Shown here: piece by piece, positions 44,117 through 51,280 of the stretch | Layout of the letters: every line of letters begins with the position of its first letter | Numbering within the stretch: the first letter of the stretch is position 1 | Assembly (NCBI RefSeq): GCF_014651635.1 | Contig: NZ_BMXG01000015.1 | Coordinates: 41,375-105,374, forward strand | Length of the DNA: 64,000 nucleotides | Direction: 5' to 3' | From: Cerasicoccus arenae | GTDB taxonomy: Bacteria > Verrucomicrobiota > Verrucomicrobiia > Opitutales > Cerasicoccaceae | Notes under the pieces: model-generated | Databases searched by the model: none | The model's input: only the letters and a program-made list of their open reading frames with translations | Told to the model about the DNA's origin: nothing | Made by a program: the position numbers and the translations under genes

Positions 44117-44525
44117 GTACACAGTCTTGCAAGCCTAGTCGTTAATCGTCAACATTGTCGTGCAGGATGTTGGCCTGCACCCCTACGATCTCGCTAGCTG
44201 CCCGATCGGTTGCGACAGCGACAAAATCTTCGATCAATCTCATCTGCTTGTGTTTACTCAGACGACTTTTGCGTTCATACATTTCGGTAGCTTATAGCGG
44301 ATTTTTTATAGCTTAGCTACTTCAGCCCCTAATTTTATATATAGTAGAACACACAGATAAGATGAAGGTTAGGCGAGATAAAGAAGAATTTGAACAAGCT
44401 CAACGTGAATTGTTTCAGTAGCAGATGATTACAAATCTGGGTATCCTTCCTCTCCAATAAAGCGACCTTTCCGGTCAATGGGCGGGGCAATGATCGACGG
44501 GGCTTACCACGAACGGTGGGTGTTC
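44117..44525. other. Intergenic region between sulfatase and pseudopilin module A
   Basis: No gene is supported. CCAC/GTGG (44507-44519) lies six bases after the end of the first pseudopilin module and is a weak terminator candidate. A 19-codon open frame at 44362-44421 starts after an AT-rich stretch and codes a charged peptide (KVRRDKEEFEQAQRELF); it is too short to call. On the minus strand, about 44432-44505, translation gives APSIIAPPIDRKGRFIGEEG before a stop, which looks protein-like and could be a gene remnant. Confidence 0.4.
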
Positions 44526-45257
44526 CTAGGAGCCGAAAAAGCTGTCAATAAATTCCGCATATGTGCCCATGTTAGGGTCGTTGTTGACTAGCTGATCCGG
44601 GTCGCGGATTGGGCGGTAGCCAGAGGTCGAAAACGGCTGATTTGGGATCGTTTCTGCGGCCAGAGATTCGTCGTAGTGGAATGGCCCGGGCGCACCGTTA
44701 TAGGTCGCGTTGTAGGCGAGGATCGCGCCGTAGGTGGCTCCCTTAGCCCCGCCACCGTTAGACGTAAAGATGGCCTCCGGCGCATAGATGGCACCAGTAA
44801 AATCGACATTGCCATTGAGCGTGATTCTCTGGCGGTCGGCATCAAGCATGGTGTCAGCATCAAATTCCTGGGTGGCGTATATCTTTAAATTTTGGGGGCG
44901 CCCGAGATTGTTGATTGAAGCCGAGCCGCTTACTGTGAAATTGCCCGCGAAGTAAATGGTGACCTCGGCGTTGGCGTGGATCGTGGGGTTGCCGCTAACC
45001 TTAAAGTCGCCATCGGCCACGATCACCGTTGGCCCGATGAAGGTGACGTCACCTAAGTCGATGTTTTCTGTTATATGATAATAGAGCGGCGCAATTTCGC
45101 TCCCGCCGATAGTTGTGCCAGTAATTGATTCGATGATAGGCGTAACCGGATCAATGACGGGCTTTTTTGCCCAAGCAACTGCGCACAGAACGACCCCAAG
45201 GAAGATCATTAAGATCGCCGTGATGCGTCCAGGCTGGTTGTCATATTTTGGGTTCAT
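44526..45257 (-). CDS. Module A: separate beta-solenoid (PilX C-terminal-like) protein
   Basis: A 243-residue exported protein. It has its own signal peptide or anchor (ITAILMIFLGVVLCAVAWA) and then the repeat-rich domain that follows the PilX part in the plus-strand module C: FIGPTVIVADGDFKVSG, AEVTIYFAGNFTVSGSASIN, LKIYATQ, NVDFTGAIYAPEAIF, GAILAYNATYNG and FHYDESL. I think this is the domain named DUF7305 in databases (from memory). Strand pattern suggests a right-handed beta-solenoid. It ends in an aromatic-rich tail (AEFIDSFFGS). It lies 24 bases after the module A PilX-like gene, last of the four-gene set, and is likely a secreted partner of the pseudopilus. Confidence 0.75.
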   Translation of the reverse strand: MNPKYDNQPGRITAILMIFLGVVLCAVAWAKKPVIDPVTPIIESITGTTIGGSEIAPLYYHITENIDLGDVTFIGPTVIVADGDFKVSGNPTIHANAEVTIYFAGNFTVSGSASINNLGRPQNLKIYATQEFDADTMLDADRQRITLNGNVDFTGAIYAPEAIFTSNGGGAKGATYGAILAYNATYNGAPGPFHYDESLAAETIPNQPFSTSGYRPIRDPDQLVNNDPNMGTYAEFIDSFFGS

Positions 45258-45281
45258 GGATTATTGGGTGGGAAAAATGGA

Positions 45282-46136
45282 TTAAAAGTGACTTCTCCAG
45301 ATCGTGGCATCGCTAGTGTCCGGCACGGTGATAACGGGAAATTCTGCACTGAATCCATCGGCAACTCCTCCGGTGATCTGTCTGGCTTTACTGTAGTCCA
45401 CGTTGACAGCATCCTCAGCGCCAGTAAGGACTTGGCCGCGAATATCAGTCTGCGGTCCGAATGATACTTTGATGGTTTCTTCGTCCGAAGTCGTTGCGGC
45501 CGTGGCATTTTCGCGCAGCATATTGGTCGGGGGCAGGCCATAGGTGCCGTATGATGAATCGTAACTATCCAGCAGGCTATTGTAATTGAGCTCATTTTTA
45601 ACCACGAGGCCACGAAAGGGTGGGCTGAGTTCGGCGGTAAAGGAAATGATGCGGGTGGCAGAGTTGCCAGTGCGGGTGTCCTTGACATCGGCTTTGCTGT
45701 AAACCGCATATTGGTGGCTATCCGCGTCGGGGTTGGGCTTGGAAACGACGACGCGAATTACAGCCCGCTGCTCACCAGCATAGACATCGTCTGCGGGCTT
45801 TTCTCCCTCTTTGGGCAACCGGATTTCCCGGGCCCAGTAGTTGTCGCCATAGAAATCTTCGCCCACATCCCAGCCGTCAGCATACCAGGCTGAATCATCA
45901 AAGCGGTTATTGTTGAGTGACCACATAACCTCGTCTGCCCCGGCCTCGGCTGCGGAGTAGGCCATGTTGTAGAGACGATTCTGGACGCTGGCTTCGTAAT
46001 CATTCACCACCATGGGCATTAGCGAGCCCAGAATAATGAACACAAACATGGAAAACAGGAAGGCCGCAATCAAAGCCGAGCCGCGCTTTCGGTAGAAAGC
46101 GGTCAGTCGGGGGATGAATTGCTGCATGGCTTGCAT
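45282..46136 (-). CDS. Module A: PilX-like minor pseudopilin
   Basis: A 284-residue protein. After a short basic start (FYRKRGS) comes the hydrophobic helix ALIAAFLFSMFVFIILGSLM and then NMAYSAAEAGADEVMWSLNN, the AEAG-(A/G)-(D/E)-E signature of the PilX N-terminal family. There is no Glu at position 5 of the helix, as in other PilX-type proteins. The following 200 residues are a soluble beta-rich part ending FSAEFPVITVPDTSD, exactly where the fused protein in module C continues into its repeat domain. It starts 4 bases after the PilW-like gene stop. Part of a minor-pseudopilin set. Confidence 0.8.
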   Translation of the reverse strand: MQAMQQFIPRLTAFYRKRGSALIAAFLFSMFVFIILGSLMPMVVNDYEASVQNRLYNMAYSAAEAGADEVMWSLNNNRFDDSAWYADGWDVGEDFYGDNYWAREIRLPKEGEKPADDVYAGEQRAVIRVVVSKPNPDADSHQYAVYSKADVKDTRTGNSATRIISFTAELSPPFRGLVVKNELNYNSLLDSYDSSYGTYGLPPTNMLRENATAATTSDEETIKVSFGPQTDIRGQVLTGAEDAVNVDYSKARQITGGVADGFSAEFPVITVPDTSDATIWRSHF

Positions 46137-46140
46137 CGGT

Positions 46141-46710
46141 CTAGTTGCGCGAGGCCACGCGTGTATTTAACGTTTTCTCATACTGATGCCCTCCAGCCTT
46201 GCGCTCAGAAGTTAAAGTCAGGTCAAAGCTGGACGACCCACCCACGCGGTTGACATCGAAATCGGTTACCCCTGTGAGCAGTCGTATGCTCTTGCTTGCC
46301 AGCACGATGCCCTGGTCGGAATACTCGGCGTAAACGCGGCGCAGTACATCATCCTCACCAATGGAGTAGATTACCTCGGTGCGGCTAGGCGTGACGCCAG
46401 CCGCATTCTCTAGAGAGGGCAGTGAAATGGTGATGGTGGGTAGCTCGTCCGCATCGGCCTCCTTCTCGTCGGGGACTTCGATGACAATGGAGCTCAGGCC
46501 GCGAAAATCGTCGGTGATCAGATTGATAGCGTAGCGAAATTCTCGGTCCAGATCGGCCTGAGTGGCCAGGCTGTAATGGATTTTGCCGAAGCGGATCATT
46601 GCCGTGAAGGCGATGACAAAGACCACCGAGGCCAAGCTCGCGGCGATGAGGAGCTCCACCAAGGAAAAGCCAGAGTGGGGTGCAATGGACGCTGGACGAC
46701 GGTTACGCAC
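46141..46710 (-). CDS. Module A: PilW-like minor pseudopilin
   Basis: A 189-residue type IV pilin-like protein with prepilin cleavage site HSG/FSLVELLIA and the family Glu at +5, followed by a hydrophobic helix (SLASVVFVIAFTAMIRFG) and IHYSLATQADLDREFRYAI, the PilW pattern. I prefer a GTG start at 46710, which overlaps the PilV stop by 8 bases and has GGA just upstream; an ATG at 46749 is possible but has no ribosome-binding site. The soluble part (to 189) is short and beta-rich. Second gene of the set. Confidence 0.75.
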   Translation of the reverse strand: MRNRRPASIAPHSGFSLVELLIAASLASVVFVIAFTAMIRFGKIHYSLATQADLDREFRYAINLITDDFRGLSSIVIEVPDEKEADADELPTITISLPSLENAAGVTPSRTEVIYSIGEDDVLRRVYAEYSDQGIVLASKSIRLLTGVTDFDVNRVGGSSSFDLTLTSERKAGGHQYEKTLNTRVASRN

Positions 46711-47116
46711 TGATTCCGTATTGGGTGATGAATGTGACGACGCGGGCATGCTGGGCTTTGCCGGTGGAGTCCGTCCAAAATACCTCAAGCACGACCAGTA
46801 GTTGATCCTCGCGGCTTTCGCGCTCGCTTACGCGCATTCGGGAGGATAACCGGGGGTCGAAAATGGTGGTCTTGAAGGCATCGCCATCCTTGAGGGAAAT
46901 CGCTTCATCCCAGTTCAATGCGCGGATGCGCTCCATCTCCGAGATCAGAATTTCGTTCGCTGTCACATTGAGACGGCTGTTTTCGGAGGCCCGCATGGCG
47001 GGTTTTAGCGCAACGAAAGCAGAGCCCATCACCATGGCCACCAAGGACATAGCGACCATAACCTCTACCAGCGTCATGCCGGAACAGGGCCAACTGGCTC
47101 TAGTGCGATAGTTCAT
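46703..47116 (-). CDS. Module A: PilV-like minor pseudopilin
   Basis: A 137-residue prepilin with cleavage site CSG/MTLVEVMVAM, Glu at +5, and a helix through SLVAMVMGSAFVALKPAMRA. The remaining 90 residues are beta-rich (VVLEVFWTDSTGKAQHARVV), like PilV/PulI proteins that cap type IV pili or type II pseudopili. First gene of the set; it is preceded by a terminator ending the previous module, so the four genes probably have their own promoter. Confidence 0.8.
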   Translation of the reverse strand: MNYRTRASWPCSGMTLVEVMVAMSLVAMVMGSAFVALKPAMRASENSRLNVTANEILISEMERIRALNWDEAISLKDGDAFKTTIFDPRLSSRMRVSERESREDQLLVVLEVFWTDSTGKAQHARVVTFITQYGISA

Positions 47117-47200
47117 AACTTCTTAACTCTCATCGGGTAAACCGACCAAATCTTAAAGAGATTCCCGGCGCAGTGCAAGATCGCACTGATAGAAGAATAT

Positions 47201-47232
47201 TAAAAAGCGACGCCCCTCGGAAAGCGTCACTT
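47201..47232 (-). terminator. Intrinsic terminator of pseudopilin module B
   Basis: On the minus strand AAGTGACGC pairs with GCGTCGCTT (one mismatch) over a 10-base loop and runs into TTTTTAATATT. It lies 25 bases after the last gene of module B and 85 bases before module A, so the two modules are separate transcripts. Confidence 0.8.
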
Positions 47233-47257
47233 GTTGAAAATAGTATGTTGGAGCTTG

Positions 47258-48121
47258 TTAGAACTGAGAGAAGAAGTTGGCGTAATCGCCATAACTTGAA
47301 TTCCCCTGAAAGTTATCGTTCGCTTTGATTATGCCATAGTCCTCCATGATCATGGCCTCGTCGCCCAGGGCCATGTCCTTCAGTGCTTCGTCGTAGTTGA
47401 GCCCGTTAAAAGATTTGTTTTCACTCCCTTGCCCTTTGTTGGTGATCGTCTTGCCGATCGCCGCGCCCAGGATGCCAGAAGTGCCGTGGATGAGTATATC
47501 CGCGTCCGGGGCGTAAATCACGCCAGATACACCGGCATTCCCACCAACGTCGATTGCTTGGCCGTCACCTCCGGTGCCATAGATGATCAAGCTGGATGGC
47601 GGGGCCAGGGTGTTCAGTTCGCCGTTACCGCGCAGGTTGATGTCACCCTTCACGTACATGATCAGCGAAGAGTTAAGGCCAATTTGCATTTCGCTATTTT
47701 TGAAGTCGAATCCTCCATCGGCTACAATAACCGCGTGTCCATTGATCACCACATCGCTACCCAAGGTATAGTTGGAATCGAAATGGTAAACCGTTGGATT
47801 CTGCGAGTCACTCGACGCATCGACGACCTTACCGGATTTTTTTGAGACTTTGTCGACCGTGTCAGTAGCGGTGTCGACGCCGCCCCCGACAACATCGCCA
47901 GTGATGCCACCACCACTGTTTCCATTACCATTACCATTACCGTTTCCATTGCCGTTACTGGATGACGTCGTAGTCGTGGTGGTGGTCGTGGTCGATCCAC
48001 CACTGTTCCCCTTGCCATTGCCATTACCATTTCCGTTACCTGCATACATGGGCAGAGCAAAGGCAAACGCGCCAGTGAAAGCCAGAGTGTGAATCAGATG
48101 TGAGAGTTGGTTGATTTTCAT
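47258..48121 (-). CDS. Module B: separate beta-solenoid protein with Gly-Asn and poly-Thr linker
   Basis: A 287-residue exported protein, counterpart of the module A protein at 44526. Signal peptide KINQLSHLIHTLAFTGAFAFALPMYA, then a low-complexity linker of Gly-Asn pairs, nine Thr and more Gly-Asn pairs (about residues 28-75), then the repeat domain: VVINGHAVIVADGGFDF, GLNSSLIMYVKGDINLRGNG, SSLIIYGTGGDGQ, GVSGVIYAPDADILIHG and NGLNYDEAL, sharing the IIYGTG...GVIYAP...YDEAL order with the other two. I take the ATG at 48121, which starts a good signal peptide and avoids overlap with the previous gene. Ends YANFFSQF. Confidence 0.75.
   Translation of the reverse strand: MKINQLSHLIHTLAFTGAFAFALPMYAGNGNGNGNGKGNSGGSTTTTTTTTTSSSNGNGNGNGNGNGNSGGGITGDVVGGGVDTATDTVDKVSKKSGKVVDASSDSQNPTVYHFDSNYTLGSDVVINGHAVIVADGGFDFKNSEMQIGLNSSLIMYVKGDINLRGNGELNTLAPPSSLIIYGTGGDGQAIDVGGNAGVSGVIYAPDADILIHGTSGILGAAIGKTITNKGQGSENKSFNGLNYDEALKDMALGDEAMIMEDYGIIKANDNFQGNSSYGDYANFFSQF
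47918..48042. repeat. Hexanucleotide tandem repeats (Gly-Asn codons) in the module B gene
   Basis: Two blocks of six-base units (variants of GGTAAT/GGCAAT on the coding strand), about 47918-47957 and 48008-48042, flank a run of Thr codons. Units differ at wobble positions, so the array is not freshly amplified, but it could still change length without shifting the frame. Confidence 0.75.
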
Positions 48122-48149
48122 GGCGTAATGTGGAAAATTATTAAACTTG

Positions 48150-48977
48150 TTAGAAGGATGTTGGGCCATTGTTACCCGAAGCAGAAGGATGCTCGATGGA
48201 CGGAAAGGACGCTGTGTAATTACTCGTCTGGTTCAGAACCGTACCACTGTAGGACACGGCATCACTGAAGACACTCGCTCCGGTGATGACTGTTCCAATT
48301 TGAAATGCAGATACATTGGCCGGTGTTTTTTGATTGGAATTGGCGAGCTGCACGGAGTTGCTGCTCGTGCTCAGAGAGCCGACCACGCCATTACTGTCAC
48401 GGTCGGCCAATGCCTCCGCGATGGTGGGGAAATTATCGGTATTGGTGGCGCTTACTGTCGTGCCGCTGCCTAGGTCAAGGGTGTCTTCGGACACGAATCC
48501 GACGAAGGGCTTTAGCATATTGGTATCTACCTGGACAATCTGGTTGATGTAATCATTGCCCTTTTCATCAATAATAATGCCCTGAGCGACGACTTCCATG
48601 CTTTCCCCCCTGACGGGTTCCTTGATTGCGACCTTGGCGTAACCGGTGTAAGTGCCGCCCAGACTGACGTTGGGGAAATAAACGCGGCGGACGTAATATG
48701 TCTCTCCATCGGCCCCTGTGATGGCTTTCCAGTCAGCATCGGCCTTCCAGGCGTCCACATCCCAACCATTCTGATAGGCCGACCAGATGGCTTCCTCGCC
48801 TCCTGCTTCCGCTAGGGCGAATGCAGATGAGAGGAGGCGGTTGCGCACCGAAGTCCGATAGTCGGTTAAGTAACTGGGCAACACGGTGCCCAGCATCATA
48901 AAGGCGACCATGGCAAAAATGATGGCGGCGATCAGCATTGAGCCGGAGCCCGATTGGTACAGATTCAGTTTTTTCAT
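48150..48977 (-). CDS. Module B: PilX-like minor pseudopilin
   Basis: A 275-residue protein with helix SMLIAAIIFAMVAFMMLGTV preceded by GSG and followed by SSAFALAEAGGEEAIWSAYQ, the PilX signature. The soluble part ends TASFPSIEHPSASG, aligning with FSAEFPVITVP of module A and DFRADFPAIDAP of module C, where the fused protein goes on. It directly follows the PilW-like gene (one base between) and precedes the separate beta-solenoid gene. Confidence 0.8.
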   Translation of the reverse strand: MKKLNLYQSGSGSMLIAAIIFAMVAFMMLGTVLPSYLTDYRTSVRNRLLSSAFALAEAGGEEAIWSAYQNGWDVDAWKADADWKAITGADGETYYVRRVYFPNVSLGGTYTGYAKVAIKEPVRGESMEVVAQGIIIDEKGNDYINQIVQVDTNMLKPFVGFVSEDTLDLGSGTTVSATNTDNFPTIAEALADRDSNGVVGSLSTSSNSVQLANSNQKTPANVSAFQIGTVITGASVFSDAVSYSGTVLNQTSNYTASFPSIEHPSASGNNGPTSF

Positions 48978-48978
48978 G

Positions 48979-49482
48979 CTAATTCCTCATGCGAAAGGTC
49001 ATTGCGCGATCGAGGGTGATGTCGCGGTCGCCCACGTGTTTGCTGAAAACAATGTCGTAGCTGACATCGTTGTTGGATTTCGAAGCTGTAAACGTGGTCA
49101 CATTGTCCAACATCGTGCGGTCCGCATTGGTGTCTTCGGCTCGCAGGAGTCGTTTGTTACTGGCGTCATAAGTGTAGTGGATCATTGTAGGCGTACCGCT
49201 GGCCATGGTCAGAGTGACAACATTTCCGTTGACCGTGGCGTTGGCGGCCACACGGGTGTCGGTTGCGATGGTCTGGAGCGTGACCCGCATCTGTCGGTCA
49301 AATTCAGAACGTGCCGCCATGCTCAAGTTCGTCTTGGTGAACTGGATAAACATCGCAGTGGCTCCCGTGAGCACAAAGGTAGCGATCGTAACGGCGATTA
49401 TCAACTCCACCAAGGTGAAGCCGGGCGCTTTACGATGCGGTGACGCCACTTTTTGTGACAATGGTGACAATGTTGGCGTCAT
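48979..49482 (-). CDS. Module B: PilW-like minor pseudopilin
   Basis: A 167-residue prepilin with cleavage site APG/FTLVELIIA, Glu at +5, and the helix TIATFVLTGATAMFIQFT followed by NLSMAARSEFDRQMRVTLQT, typical of PilW. The ATG at 49482 has a good ribosome-binding site (AAAGGA, 7 bases upstream) and gives a 53-base overlap with the PilV stop; a GTG at 49449 would also give a short leader. Beta-rich C-terminal part. Confidence 0.8.
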   Translation of the reverse strand: MTPTLSPLSQKVASPHRKAPGFTLVELIIAVTIATFVLTGATAMFIQFTKTNLSMAARSEFDRQMRVTLQTIATDTRVAANATVNGNVVTLTMASGTPTMIHYTYDASNKRLLRAEDTNADRTMLDNVTTFTASKSNNDVSYDIVFSKHVGDRDITLDRAMTFRMRN

Positions 49483-49921
49483 GTGATTTTCCTTTGGAGT
49501 CGTTCCATTGAACAGAGAGTAATACTTCTACTTGGTCAGAACGGCTGTTGCGCGCGGTAATCGAGACAATGCCGGAAAGGCGTGGATCTGGCGAAATGCT
49601 CGTAAACTTCGTCGAGTCACTCGTCTTCTGATTGGCCTCGTAGGCCTGTTTGAGCGTTTCGATCTCGGCCCATTTTAGGGTCCGTATGTACTCCAGCTCG
49701 GATTCCAGAAAATACTGCGCGTCCCCGTTCAGTCGGGCATTTTCAGAGGCCCGAAAACCAATCGAAAGCGTCGCCATCGTGGAGAGGAATATCATCGCGA
49801 TGATCATCATCCCAATCATCAGCTCAATGAGCGTAATGCCAGCGTGCTCGGGCCGCGATGTCTGCCTTGTTTTCACAGTTTCAGAGTATACTATGGATCG
49901 GCCAAAAACAATAGAGGCCAT
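49430..49921 (-). CDS. Module B: PilV-like minor pseudopilin
   Basis: A 163-residue prepilin with cleavage site HAG/ITLIELMIGM, Glu at +5, helix MIIAMIFLSTMATLSIGFRA and a short beta-rich end (VEVLLSVQWNDSKGKSHDAN) matching the PilV-like proteins of modules A and C (the W-x-D-S-K/T-G/H-K block is shared by all three). First gene of the set, facing module C across about 370 bases. Confidence 0.8.
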   Translation of the reverse strand: MASIVFGRSIVYSETVKTRQTSRPEHAGITLIELMIGMMIIAMIFLSTMATLSIGFRASENARLNGDAQYFLESELEYIRTLKWAEIETLKQAYEANQKTSDSTKFTSISPDPRLSGIVSITARNSRSDQVEVLLSVQWNDSKGKSHDANIVTIVTKSGVTAS

Positions 49922-50293
49922 TAGGATGGTTCATGGCCCCGTATCTCTAGGGCCATCTGGCATCACTAATGTGGTGGATTGAGTGAAAATATCTGGCCTG
50001 TACCAACATATTCCCCTACTACAACTGACTCTTGAGCCCCCATTGTGTCGGTAATATCAGCAAAATGAAACGACTGGATATTTACAACAGACGCTAAATG
50101 CACCTATCGTTTCCGGTGACTAAACTTCACTAGGACTACCGCTAACATCCCAGTCTAATGGGCTATGGTCAGCCGTTCCAAATACTTCTTGGTCAGTAAC
50201 TAAGAGCGAAACCCCATGACAAATTAGGGCTCATTGAGTGGCCAATTGGCTCTTATTTTCGTTGCTTGATTTATGGTATAGTGAGTCGTGAAA
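49922..50293. promoter_or_regulatory. Divergent control region between pseudopilin modules B and C
   Basis: No gene is seen in these 372 bases; both modules must start here. ATGGCCC/GGGCCAT (49933-49939 with 49950-49956) is a 7-bp hairpin 11 bases before the module B start. GCCAATTGGC at 50241-50250 is a perfect 10-bp palindrome 43 bases before the module C start. A -10-like TATAGT lies at 50277-50282 without a clear -35. The nearby NarL-type response regulator is a natural candidate to bind here, but no typical NarL heptamer was found. Confidence 0.45.
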
Positions 50294-50758
50294 ATGACAT
50301 TGGCTCACTCCCATTCCACTCGGGTTCCAAGCGCACATCGGGGGACAACGATTTTGGAGGTATTGATCGCGATGATGATCATGGGGCTAGTGATGGGTTC
50401 CTCCGTGGTTAGTATGGGCTACGGCTTTACCCGTATTGAAAACGCACGGCACGCTACCCGAATCTCCCAAATATTGCAGACTGAGATGGAAACCCTCCGC
50501 TCAATGAGCTGGGAAGAGGTTGAAGCACTGGTCCTCACTGAAGGCAAAGCCAGCAAGTTCACGGTTCACTTTGAAGGAGACGAAGACCGTATCCGCGACT
50601 TGGTTGCCACGCGGATGATTGTTGATACGAAGACGAACATGAAACAGATCACACTCACGGCCACATGGAAAGATTCCAAACATACCAGCCATGATCTGTC
50701 TTATGCCACATGGTATGGAAAGGAGGGCCTCAGTGATTACTATACACGCGTCTTCTAG
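50294..50758 (+). CDS. Module C: PilV-like minor pseudopilin
   Basis: A 154-residue prepilin with cleavage site HRG/TTILEVLIAM, Glu at +5 after cleavage (T-T-I-L-E), helix MIMGLVMGSSVVSMGYGFT and the shared end segment LTATWKDSKHTSHDLSYAT. I use the ATG at 50294; a GTG two codons earlier is possible. First gene of the plus-strand module. Confidence 0.8.
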   Translation: MTLAHSHSTRVPSAHRGTTILEVLIAMMIMGLVMGSSVVSMGYGFTRIENARHATRISQILQTEMETLRSMSWEEVEALVLTEGKASKFTVHFEGDEDRIRDLVATRMIVDTKTNMKQITLTATWKDSKHTSHDLSYATWYGKEGLSDYYTRVF

Positions 50759-51272
50759 CCGCCGAGGCTTCAGCCTCGTGGAAGTGATGATCGCAACTAC
50801 CATGATGGGGTTTCTCATGGCAGGTATAACGAGCACTTTGATCTTCATGCTGCGTAGCTCGGTCTCCCTAGGCAATTATGCCGAGATGAACCGAGACGGC
50901 TCATATTTCCTGGAAAAATTTGGCCGCGAAATTCGGATGGCCTCCCAAGTCAATAGTATCAGCCGCACCGCATTCATTGTGGTGGTTGCTAATGCGTCAG
51001 GTGACGAAACAGTGGAATACGCCTACTTGTCCGCGCCAGGTCAGTTGATCCGTACCTCCCTGACCAGTGGCACCAAAGAGGTATTGCTGGATAACATCAG
51101 CACGCTGGACATCGGCTACTACAACATTTTGGGAGGCAAAACGTCTAACATCAATGAAGTGAAGGCTGTGCAACTGCGCATCGATCTTATCCGTGTGAAC
51201 GTCAAGAATGACAACTCGGATCACATTATTTCTGCCCGGTTCAATATGCGCAACCGCATTATCACCAACTAG
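50733..51272 (+). CDS. Module C: PilW-like minor pseudopilin
   Basis: A 179-residue prepilin: leader MITIHASSSRRG, cleavage RRG/FSLVEVMIA, Glu at +5, helix TTMMGFLMAGITSTLIFML and NYAEMNRDGSYFLEKFGREI. The start is the GTG at 50733: it has a perfect ribosome-binding site AAGGAGG at 50720-50726 with 6 bases spacing, while the in-frame ATGs upstream have none. It overlaps the PilV gene by 26 bases, so its translation is coupled. Confidence 0.85.
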   Translation: MITIHASSSRRGFSLVEVMIATTMMGFLMAGITSTLIFMLRSSVSLGNYAEMNRDGSYFLEKFGREIRMASQVNSISRTAFIVVVANASGDETVEYAYLSAPGQLIRTSLTSGTKEVLLDNISTLDIGYYNILGGKTSNINEVKAVQLRIDLIRVNVKNDNSDHIISARFNMRNRIITN

Positions 51273-51280
51273 GTTCCATC

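Noticed and set aside
44432..44505. Remnant of a protein-coding gene on the minus strand
   Set aside because: Only about 20 readable residues before stops in all frames; composition alone does not support a pseudogene.
47918..48042. CRISPR-like repeat array
   Set aside because: The repeats are six-base codon repeats within a gene, without spacers.
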